A DNA stretch of 64,000 nt. Source: CAVRUH01 sp963822595. Its GTDB lineage: Bacteria; Chlamydiota; Chlamydiia; Chlamydiales; Waddliaceae. The translations under genes and the position numbers were made by a program. Of this stretch, positions 26,597 to 34,233 are shown one piece after another. The DNA lies in the NCBI GenBank assembly GCA_963822595.1, contig CAWGIG010000003.1, positions 372,001 through 436,000 on the forward strand, read 5' to 3'. The notes under the pieces are model-generated. The model was not told the origin of the DNA. It saw only the letters and a list, made by a program, of their open reading frames with translations, and made no database searches. Within the stretch, counting starts at the first letter, position 1. Each line of letters opens with the position of its first letter.

Positions 26597-26893
26597 ATGC
26601 ACCCCAACGGTGTCAACTTAAAATACTTGTTACCTACTAACTGATTTTAAAACACAGAGTTCACAGAGAACACAGAGACTAAGAATTTGTAACAGATACT
26701 TGAAACTGAGATCATTTTAGTAGATAGAGAAAAATCATTAGTAAAATATAAAATGAATGTTAATACTTGAAACTAATCTCCGTTTCAAGCATCTGCTACA
26801 AATATTTACTCTCTGTGTTCTCTGTGAACTCTGTGTTTCAAAACAGTGTGCGCATAAAAATTATCTTAAGTTGACATCATTGAGGTGTACCCT
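26594..26893. repeat. CACAGAG-family inverted repeat with outer TGTCAACTTAA arms
   Basis: Inner arms of about 60 bases (from 26648 and to 26845) carry AACACAGAGTTCACAGAGAA and are inverted copies. Outer arms with GTGTCAACTTAA (26610-26625) and its inverse (26865-26880) match more loosely. It fills the convergent gap and no gene is seen in it. Confidence 0.8.
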
Positions 26894-26906
26894 TCAATCT
26901 AAAAAT

Positions 26907-27569
26907 TTATTCTGATTCTTTTTTATGGACGAGTGTAGTTTCCTCAATACTTAATTCTTTGTATTTTTTAATTTCACATTCGATAATACCGTGCTTAAAT
27001 TTACCGTACGCTCCGTTGTGCTCTTCATGCACAGTAACTGTTCCATTATGTGGGAATCCCCTAAAATGATTTAAAAAAAATGAAATAGCACAATAACCAG
27101 TGGGCGCGAATTGCTGATCACAAACTAAATCCGGACAATGAATACTAGTAAAATATTTATTATTCGAAGGTTGACAACAAAAAAAATATTTTACGCCACT
27201 AGGTGTATCAGAATCATTCGAAAGAAAAACACAGTAAGGTATTTTAATTTTTGTAGCACCCATTTGTTCCACATACTGTGCTAAAGCAATTAAACCTACT
27301 GTATTAGCCGCTCGGATAAGGTGCTCTCTATCATGCGGACTCTCTAAACCCACTTGAGTGGGTAAAACTTCCTGACGAATATAGGGGGCAATCCACTTTT
27401 TAAATAGTTCTGGATCAACATCGAAAAAAGGGACTACATCACTATTTCTACCTAACACTGTTGTAGAAATGATGCTTTCTTGCATATGATGCTGTTCAAA
27501 TGAAGCTCGCGAAAACGCGAACTGGGTCCCTCCAACATTAACCTGACAAATATTTGGCGAAGGTATCAT
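26907..27569 (-). CDS. BTB/POZ (T1-like) domain protein B
   Basis: I start at ATG 27569 (MIPSPNICQVNVGG), with GAGGAG eight bases upstream and matching the paralogue's N-terminus. The first ~95 residues fit the potassium-channel tetramerisation type of BTB fold: VNVGGTQFAFSRASFEQ, a DSD-like VLGRNSDVVPFFDVDPELF and an IRAANTVGLIALAQYVEQ helix. The C-terminal half has several Cys and His (HCPDLVCD) and a conserved FLNHFR-PHNGTVTV stretch. BTB proteins in eukaryotes recruit substrates to cullin-3 ligases; related expansions are reported in amoeba-associated chlamydiae. The host role is inferred. Confidence 0.75.
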   Translation of the reverse strand: MIPSPNICQVNVGGTQFAFSRASFEQHHMQESIISTTVLGRNSDVVPFFDVDPELFKKWIAPYIRQEVLPTQVGLESPHDREHLIRAANTVGLIALAQYVEQMGATKIKIPYCVFLSNDSDTPSGVKYFFCCQPSNNKYFTSIHCPDLVCDQQFAPTGYCAISFFLNHFRGFPHNGTVTVHEEHNGAYGKFKHGIIECEIKKYKELSIEETTLVHKKESE

Positions 27570-27604
27570 CTTATTTTCTCCTCTGGTAAACAATATGGCT
27601 AGGA

Positions 27605-28258
27605 TTAATGAGCACTGTTGTTAATGCCGGTTATGCAACCGTAAAAAACATTGCTGCACACAATATTAATAAATGCCACTGCTTCACCAAGACCTATTAG
27701 ACTCGACTCCACGTAAGGATTCTTTTCGCCATCCGCGGGATTAATTTTAGGCATTTCTTCTTCCTGAGGTTTAAATGAAAAGACTGTCAATTTGTATTGC
27801 ATTTGCTCTTGTAAATGTATGTAGAGATCATCTTCAACTTTTTTTATATCTTCTTTGAGCTTTGCAAGTTCCGTGAATAACGCATTGCATTTTTCTTTTG
27901 TAATTTCTATATCGTTATTAGCTTCCAAGATTTTGCCCCTCAAACCTAGCGCTTGTGCAGCAACTTCCTTTAGGCGAGGTTCCCAATGCATCAGATGGGT
28001 AATCCCCTTCCCTACATTATACTCTTTCACTACACTATCAATGGATTTATCCTTTGGAATTTCCTTAATAATTTTCGTCATCATTTCATTTTGAGATTCA
28101 ATGAATTTCATTTTGACAGTGATCAGGCTAGCGGCGCTGTTCAGCATGTCTTTGCGTAGCACAGAATTTTCGGGAGGTTCGCAAAAGCGGCAAAAATTCT
28201 CTGAAAAGAAAAGTTTCGGATGATTTATTGGGTAGTATGGATTTTTGATTGGTTCCAT
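27605..28258 (-). CDS. Unknown protein with coiled coil between two BTB genes
   Basis: 217 residues, ATG 28258 with AAGGA upstream. The N-terminus is Pro/Asn-rich with a CRFCEPP motif. Residues ~40-165 are charged and helical (coiled-coil prone), and a hydrophobic stretch near the C-terminus (GLGEAVAFINIVCSNVFYG) could anchor it. No family is recognised. Its position between two paralogous BTB genes, with gaps of 18 and 35 bases, suggests co-expression and possibly a shared complex. Confidence 0.6.
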   Translation of the reverse strand: MEPIKNPYYPINHPKLFFSENFCRFCEPPENSVLRKDMLNSAASLITVKMKFIESQNEMMTKIIKEIPKDKSIDSVVKEYNVGKGITHLMHWEPRLKEVAAQALGLRGKILEANNDIEITKEKCNALFTELAKLKEDIKKVEDDLYIHLQEQMQYKLTVFSFKPQEEEMPKINPADGEKNPYVESSLIGLGEAVAFINIVCSNVFYGCITGINNSAH

Positions 28259-28276
28259 TTATTTTTCCTTGTAATT

Positions 28277-28942
28277 TTATTTTGAATCTTTTTTATGGTC
28301 GAGTTTATTTCCTTCAACCATTGTTAATTCTTTGAAGTTTAGCATTTCACATTCTATAATACCGTGCTCATTAAAGCCGTTCCCTGTTCCGCACTTTTCA
28401 TAAACTGTTACTGTTCCATTGTGAGGAGATGCTCTAAAATGATTTAAAAAAATTTGAAGGGCATAGTCATCAGTGGGACAAAACCACGCAGGACATTCTA
28501 AATCAGGACAGTGAATTTTCTTAAAATAAGTGGTCGGTGCTATAACATTACAAAAATAATTTACTCCTGACGGATAATTAGGATGACTTGATTTAAAAAA
28601 ACAAATGCCTATTTTAATAACTTTTGAAAGTTTAATTTGTTCCACATATTGGGCAAGAGCGATTAATCCTACGGTATTAGCAGCTCGAATTAGGTGATCT
28701 CTTTTATGGGAACTTTTTAATTTCTCTTGATTGGGTAAAACTTCCTGACGAATATAAGGTGCAATCCACTTTTCGAATAGTTTTGGATCAACATCGAAAT
28801 AAGGGACTACATCACTATTTTTACCTAACACTGTTTTAGAAATGATCGTATCTTGCATGTGAAATTGTTCAAAAGAAGCTCTCGAAAACGTGAACTGCGT
28901 TCCCCCAACGTTGACGTGACAAATATTTGGCGAGGGTATCAT
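28277..28942 (-). CDS. BTB/POZ (T1-like) domain protein A
   Basis: This 221-residue paralogue of the protein at 26907 is near-identical through the first ~110 residues (MIPSPNICHVNVGGTQFTFS; VLGKNSDVVPYFDVDPKLF; WIAPYIRQEVLPN) and more diverged in the C-terminal half. AGGAG stands before the ATG. It starts 29 bases after menF on the same strand, so the BTB cassette may be transcribed from upstream of menF. The BTB/T1 call rests on the VNVGG motif and following pattern. Confidence 0.75.
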   Translation of the reverse strand: MIPSPNICHVNVGGTQFTFSRASFEQFHMQDTIISKTVLGKNSDVVPYFDVDPKLFEKWIAPYIRQEVLPNQEKLKSSHKRDHLIRAANTVGLIALAQYVEQIKLSKVIKIGICFFKSSHPNYPSGVNYFCNVIAPTTYFKKIHCPDLECPAWFCPTDDYALQIFLNHFRASPHNGTVTVYEKCGTGNGFNEHGIIECEMLNFKELTMVEGNKLDHKKDSK

Positions 28943-28971
28943 TTTTTTCTCCTAAGGTTAACACTTTTTCG

Positions 28972-30009
28972 TCAGAGAGATAATATATCTTTTGTCGATT
29001 TAATTTTAAGAAGAATTTCACTCCATTCATTTTCGAAGCAACTCTCCGGGACGATGCCGCAACCGGCACCAAGTTTCAGGTGGCTCTCTTTCCATTGAAT
29101 ATTACGGATAGCCACATAGCAGGTCGAATCTCCATAACGGGTGAAACCAACAGGGGCTCCAAAGCGCTCCCGTGACTGCGCTTTATTGTATTCCTTTAAC
29201 CAATGCATCCCCTCTTTTCGTGGGTAAGCTCCTAAAGCCGGGGTAGGATGCAAAAGTTGCGTTACTTCGTCCAAAGTAACTAATTCTGTTAATTCAACAT
29301 GGAGCGGGGTGATCAAATGACAAAGTTTTGAATATTTTTGAACATGCATCTTCCCTTGATTCAAGTTTCCAAGTCGAGATAAAGACTCACGAATACCCTG
29401 AACAACAAGCTGGTGTTCATGACAGAGCTTACTATCTTTCTGCATTTTATCGGCATCTTCCCTAGGACAAGTGCCTGCGCAGGCAACTGTTTCCAAAGTC
29501 TTGCAGGAAATGCCGAAAAGTATCTCGGGAGTAGCCCCTAAAATACCTTCGTTTTCTCCCCAAAAACCATAGGGAAATATAGGATATTTATCAGCATTTT
29601 TAAGTAACGAACAAAGTGAATGTAAAATATTTTGTTCTGACATCTCTGAATGGGCTTCTTCAAAAATGTATGGGACAGCCTTTAGGAGTTTTTTGGAATG
29701 GAATTGAAGCTGGAGGTTTTCGAAAGCTTTTTCGAAAATGGGTTTTGCGGTATTTTTCCAGGTGATGGAATTTTGGGAGATTTTAGTTTGTTTGTTGAGA
29801 AGATCGAGCAAATCTTTATGGGATATTTCTGCAGTTGATTCGTGAATGAACCAGGGTTGTTTTTCTAATAAGAAGAAATCGGGAAAATAAAAGGAGATTT
29901 GATCGTTGTTTTGTTTTTCGAGCCAGGTTCGTTTTCCCCATCCGATGATACTGGTGCCTTTTCCGGTATCAACAATCGCACCGCAATTTAAAAAACTTAA
30001 AACCTCCAT
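28972..30009 (-). CDS. menF: Isochorismate synthase MenF
   Basis: MenF converts chorismate to isochorismate, committing it to menaquinone. The 345-residue protein has the chorismate-binding C-terminal domain: FWGENEGILGATPEILFG, ACAGTCPREDADKMQKDSKL, HPTPALGAYPRKEGMHWL and the terminal GAGCGIVPESCFENEWSEIL. The ATG at 30009 lies two bases from a CACAGAG inverted repeat and lacks a Shine-Dalgarno. The gene is separate from the main men operon, 13 kb away. Confidence 0.92.
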   Translation of the reverse strand: MEVLSFLNCGAIVDTGKGTSIIGWGKRTWLEKQNNDQISFYFPDFFLLEKQPWFIHESTAEISHKDLLDLLNKQTKISQNSITWKNTAKPIFEKAFENLQLQFHSKKLLKAVPYIFEEAHSEMSEQNILHSLCSLLKNADKYPIFPYGFWGENEGILGATPEILFGISCKTLETVACAGTCPREDADKMQKDSKLCHEHQLVVQGIRESLSRLGNLNQGKMHVQKYSKLCHLITPLHVELTELVTLDEVTQLLHPTPALGAYPRKEGMHWLKEYNKAQSRERFGAPVGFTRYGDSTCYVAIRNIQWKESHLKLGAGCGIVPESCFENEWSEILLKIKSTKDILSL

Positions 30010-30010
30010 A

Positions 30011-30142
30011 ATTCACCACAGAGAACACAGAGAATGAATGAGATCACAGAGAGAGAAAAAATGTCGAGAGAATAGAACTTTGTTTTATCACTCTTTTTTC
30101 TCTCAGTGATCTCATTCATTCTCTGTGTTCTCTGTGGTAATT
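30011..30142. repeat. CACAGAG-family inverted repeat between menF and holB
   Basis: The left arm ATTCACCACAGAGAACACAG (30011) and the mirrored right arm ending at 30142 are about 50 bases each with a ~35-base centre. It fills the whole gap upstream of menF. Confidence 0.85.
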
Positions 30143-30150
30143 TTCTTTTT

Positions 30151-31035
30151 TCAAATAAAATCCAGTTCGAGAAATACCCTTTCTAGAACCATCGTAAGCG
30201 ATGTAAAACGTTCGAGCGACAGCTTAGCATCTGCGAGAATTTTTTGCACTCTTTCTAAGGGAATGATTTTGTTTTTTTCAAGATCTTGCACATGAAAGGG
30301 GTTCATCAGATAAGTAGGATCTCCCTTGGCTTGCAGAAGATGCATGTCGCGATACCACGCTAAAATCGTGTGAAACACCTCTTGAGATACAAGCATGGAT
30401 TGCATCGCCAGAATGCCCTCCACTTCTTTTTCGTCACCGTTATCGGCCATCATTTCTGTACGTTTGGCCTCGACATCCTCTTCAAGCACTTTACCGATCG
30501 TTGCAGCAGCCTCTTTTAACTCTTGATAGGTTTTAAAATGCCCTTGCGCTAACACTTTTAAGATCGCCGCGGAAAAAGTAGGCGTCTGCTTTCCTTGAAA
30601 ACGGACCGTGGTGCATCGCGAAAGAATTGTCGGCAGCAACGCGCTTGGTTTTTTGGTCGTCAAAATAATGATGCTGCTTTTTGCGGGCTCTTCGAAGGTC
30701 TTTAACAGAGCATTCGCGCTTGTCGGCAACATGCGATCCGCATCATGAATAATAAATACCTTGCGATCGCTGTTAAAGGGCTCCATATAGACTTCATTCG
30801 AAAAGCGACGCATGGTTTCGATGCTATGCATACCCACTTTTCCCTCAGGAGAATACTCATGGATGTCTGTAGGATTGGAGACTCCAGTGGCAAAAGCGCG
30901 CGCAAATTGAGCGATATCTTCTAACTTTTCGCCGGCAAAAAGAAAGGATTGGGGAATCGTGTTCATTTCCACAATTCTTGAGAGGTATTCTTTGACCTCG
31001 TCATTACCTTGGATGTGATTATAAAGAGATTTCAT
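30151..31035 (-). CDS. holB: DNA polymerase III delta' subunit
   Basis: This clamp-loader subunit has 294 residues: a short AAA+ N-terminus with QGNDEVKEYLSRIVE and PQSFLFAGEKLED (P-loop degenerate, as expected for delta'), then IIHDADRMLPTSANALLKTFEEP (Walker B and box), and LPTILSRCTTVRF (SRC sensor). It overlaps tmk by 17 bases and follows gyrA-tmk as in Chlamydia. Confidence 0.88.
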   Translation of the reverse strand: MKSLYNHIQGNDEVKEYLSRIVEMNTIPQSFLFAGEKLEDIAQFARAFATGVSNPTDIHEYSPEGKVGMHSIETMRRFSNEVYMEPFNSDRKVFIIHDADRMLPTSANALLKTFEEPAKSSIIILTTKKPSALLPTILSRCTTVRFQGKQTPTFSAAILKVLAQGHFKTYQELKEAAATIGKVLEEDVEAKRTEMMADNGDEKEVEGILAMQSMLVSQEVFHTILAWYRDMHLLQAKGDPTYLMNPFHVQDLEKNKIIPLERVQKILADAKLSLERFTSLTMVLERVFLELDFI

Positions 31036-31639
31036 GTAACTTTTTTTCTATGACTTTCAATGCTTCGGCAAAAACTTCTTCTTTAGAAAGAGTGGCGTCA
31101 ATGACATGAAAACGCTCCGGTTCCTGTTGGGCGATCATTTGAAAGCCTTGTCTCACCTGTTGGTGAAAGTCTATTTTCTCTTGTTCGAGTCTATCAGGTT
31201 TCTCCGTCAGTCGGGAAATTCCTATCGACGGATCGATATCGAGAAAAAATGTAATATCGGGAACCAAGCCTTCGCATACAGTTTCGCACAAATCCTTCAC
31301 CTCTTCTAAGCCAAGGCCTCGCGCAACCCCTTGATAAGCGACTGAGGAGTCGTTAAAGCGATCGCACAAAACGATATCTCCTTTAAGTAAAGCCGGCTCG
31401 ATGACCTCTTCGATCAACTGAGCACGGTCGGCGAGATAGAGCATAAGCTCTGCGCGCCGACCGATGGTTATTCCCAAATCAGGACTCAAAAGGAGTTCAC
31501 GAATCTTTTTTCCGAGTGGTGTCGCCCCCGGAGCCCGTGTTGCTACAACTTCGTAACCTTTGGAATGGAGGATTTCTTCTAATTTTTGAATTAGCGTTGT
31601 TTTCCCGGAACCCTCTCCACCTTCAAAGGTAATGAACAT
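31019..31639 (-). CDS. tmk: Thymidylate kinase
   Basis: Phosphorylates dTMP to dTDP. The 206-residue protein has the P-loop FITFEGGEGSGKTTLIQKL at the N-terminus, ATRAPGATPLGKKIREL (dTMP site; the usual Glu-Pro-Gly is Ala-Pro-Gly), DRFNDSSVAYQG and FFLDIDP. It starts three bases after gyrA ends. Confidence 0.94.
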   Translation of the reverse strand: MFITFEGGEGSGKTTLIQKLEEILHSKGYEVVATRAPGATPLGKKIRELLLSPDLGITIGRRAELMLYLADRAQLIEEVIEPALLKGDIVLCDRFNDSSVAYQGVARGLGLEEVKDLCETVCEGLVPDITFFLDIDPSIGISRLTEKPDRLEQEKIDFHQQVRQGFQMIAQQEPERFHVIDATLSKEEVFAEALKVIEKKLHEISL

Positions 31640-31641
31640 TG

Positions 31642-34221
31642 TTATTCTTCACCTTCTTCAGTAGCTTCTTCATCTTCAACAACAACATCCTCTTCGATAT
31701 CTTCGATCGGCTCCGTTGCTTCAATTTCTTCGAAAACTTGAGGAGGTATTGTATCTTCCTCACCCTCGACTTTCACATTGGCTTCCGCAGGCACTTTCTG
31801 GATAGCAACCAGATAATCCCCTTCACGGAGGTTCGCAAGTTTAACACCTTGTGTGTTACGTCCCATCACTCGAAGATCTTTCATGCTGATACGGACTGCC
31901 TGACCTGAAGCTGACATCATCAAGAGTCCATCTTCATCCATGACACAAAGTGCGCGGACGACTTTTCCGTTTCTTTCATTGACGATAATGGAACGGACAC
32001 CGACCCCACCGCGGTTTGTTTGGCGGAAGTCTTCAACGGCGGATCGCTTTCCAAATCCCATTTCGCAAACAGTAAGGATAGATTCTGGTCCTTTTACAAT
32101 TTCACATCCAACGACGCAATCGTCTTCTCCGCGCAATGTAATACCACGGACACCACGAGCCATACGTCCCATAGCGCGGGCTTTACTTTCGTCGAAGCGA
32201 ACGGCCATACCGTTGCGTGTAAAGAGCATGATTTGGTCATTTTTGGCGACTACGCGAGCGGCGACGAGCTCATCCCCTTCTTGAATTTCGATGGCCCAAA
32301 TACCATTTCGGCGTGGGTTGCTAAAATTATCGAGAGGTGTCTTCTTGATGGTTCCTTTGCGGGTGACCATCAGGACACAGGATTCTCCTTCAAAAGTTCG
32401 GGTCTTTACGACCGTCGCAATTTTTTCGTTTTCGCGGAGGTCTTCCAGAAGATTGATTAATGGTTTTCCTTTCGATTTTCTTCCCGATTCTGGAATCTGC
32501 CAAACTTTGAGCCAGTAGCAGCGACCTAGATTTGTGAAGAGCAGGATATAATCGTGAGTATCGGCAACATAAAGAGCTTTAGGAATATCCTCTTCTTTAC
32601 GCAGCTGGAGTCCGGAAACACCCATGCCCCCGCGTCTTTGTTCGCGGAAAGTCGACATTGGCATTCTCTTGATATAATCGTCATCAGAGATCGTGATAAT
32701 CATCGGCTCGTTGGCAATGAGATCTTCCATATCCATTTCATCTTCAGCAGGAAGAATTTGCGTTCTTCTTTCGGATTTATGAGAAGTCTGGATTTCCTTG
32801 AGTTCTTCTTTGATGATGTTACGGACCATATATTCATTGGCAAGAACGGCACGGTAGTATTCGATTTTCTTCAATAGTTCTTCGTATTCGGACTGTATTT
32901 TATCCCTTTCAAGACCTGTAAGTTGGTACAGGCGGAGGTCAAGAACAGCGTTGGCTTGTCTATCCGTAAATTCAAAACGTTTCACGAGTTCTTCTCGCGC
33001 TTCATCGCGGTTGTTACTTGAACGGATCGTTTTTACCACTTCATCTAAATGGTCCAACGCCTTCAGATAGCCTTCTAGAATATGCACGCGAGCTTCGGCT
33101 TTTTTCAGTTCAAAGCGAGTACGGCGACGAACAACATCGATGCGGTGTTCAATCCAGCAATCGATAAAGTGCTTGATGTTCATCGTGCGAGGCAAGCCTT
33201 TATCGAGCGCGAGCATATTGCATCCGAAGGTCACTTGGAGATCGCTGAACTTATAAAGTTGGTTGATGATCACTTCGGGCATTTCATTGCGCTTCAGTTC
33301 AAAAACAATTCGCAGTCCATCTTTATCCGATTCATCGCGGAGGTCAGAAATACCTGTAATTGTTTTGCTATTGACCAACTCGGCAATCTGATCGATGAGA
33401 CGAGATTTATTCACGTTGTAAGGTATTTCTGAAACAGCAATACGCTGTCTGTCAGGATTCTTCGTATCCTCTTCAACTGTCAGAAGACCCCGCAGCATGA
33501 GTTTTCCGCGCCCTGTATGATAAGCTTCTTTGATGCCTCTTACGCCGCAGATAATACCGCCAGTAGGGAAATCAGGACCTGGCATCACGCCTTGAATCTG
33601 TTGAATGGTCGTTTTAGGGTCATCTAGAACAAGAATTGTGGCATTAATTAATTCATTTAGATTGTGCGAGGGAATATTTGTTGCCATCCCGACGGCGATA
33701 CCTGATGAGCCATTGCACAAAAGATTGGGAAATTTCGCAGGGAATACAGTAGGTTCCTTTTTGGTCTCGTCATAGTTAGGGACCATATCGACAGTGTCTT
33801 TATCGAGATCTTCCATCAGCTGTATGGAGGCATGAGTCAAACGAGCTTCGGTATAACGCATAGCGGCAGGAGGATCTCCGTCGATCGATCCAAAGTTTCC
33901 TTGTCCATCAACAAGACGATAACGCAATGCCCAATCTTGAGCCATTCGCACAAGCGTCGGATAAATTACTTGTTCACCATGTGGATGGTAATCCCCGGAG
34001 GTATCGCCCGAAATCTTTGCGCATTTACGGTGTTTGCCCGTAGGACTCAAATTCAATTGACGCATGGCAAAGAGAATTCGGCGTTGTGAAGGTTTAAGTC
34101 CATCACGGACATCCGGCAGCGCTCGCGAAATGATCACAGACATGGAATAGCGTAAATAGCTATCCTTCATTTCATCTTCGACATTACGATCGATAACTTT
34201 TTCGTTTTCTGTATAGCTCAT
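31642..34221 (-). CDS. gyrA: DNA gyrase subunit A
   Basis: The breakage-reunion subunit has 859 residues, with the active Tyr in AAMRYTEARL and a C-terminal beta-pinwheel domain (GVRGITLRGEDDCV and similar repeats). It ends in an acidic tail. The quinolone-resistance region reads HPHGEQVIYPT: residue 84, equivalent to E. coli Ser83, is Gln, and the Asp87 position is Pro. Chlamydia trachomatis has Ser at the first site, as I recall. The gene lies twelve bases after gyrB. Confidence 0.97.
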   Translation of the reverse strand: MSYTENEKVIDRNVEDEMKDSYLRYSMSVIISRALPDVRDGLKPSQRRILFAMRQLNLSPTGKHRKCAKISGDTSGDYHPHGEQVIYPTLVRMAQDWALRYRLVDGQGNFGSIDGDPPAAMRYTEARLTHASIQLMEDLDKDTVDMVPNYDETKKEPTVFPAKFPNLLCNGSSGIAVGMATNIPSHNLNELINATILVLDDPKTTIQQIQGVMPGPDFPTGGIICGVRGIKEAYHTGRGKLMLRGLLTVEEDTKNPDRQRIAVSEIPYNVNKSRLIDQIAELVNSKTITGISDLRDESDKDGLRIVFELKRNEMPEVIINQLYKFSDLQVTFGCNMLALDKGLPRTMNIKHFIDCWIEHRIDVVRRRTRFELKKAEARVHILEGYLKALDHLDEVVKTIRSSNNRDEAREELVKRFEFTDRQANAVLDLRLYQLTGLERDKIQSEYEELLKKIEYYRAVLANEYMVRNIIKEELKEIQTSHKSERRTQILPAEDEMDMEDLIANEPMIITISDDDYIKRMPMSTFREQRRGGMGVSGLQLRKEEDIPKALYVADTHDYILLFTNLGRCYWLKVWQIPESGRKSKGKPLINLLEDLRENEKIATVVKTRTFEGESCVLMVTRKGTIKKTPLDNFSNPRRNGIWAIEIQEGDELVAARVVAKNDQIMLFTRNGMAVRFDESKARAMGRMARGVRGITLRGEDDCVVGCEIVKGPESILTVCEMGFGKRSAVEDFRQTNRGGVGVRSIIVNERNGKVVRALCVMDEDGLLMMSASGQAVRISMKDLRVMGRNTQGVKLANLREGDYLVAIQKVPAEANVKVEGEEDTIPPQVFEEIEATEPIEDIEEDVVVEDEEATEEGEE

Positions 34222-34233
34222 CTTTTCCCCGAA

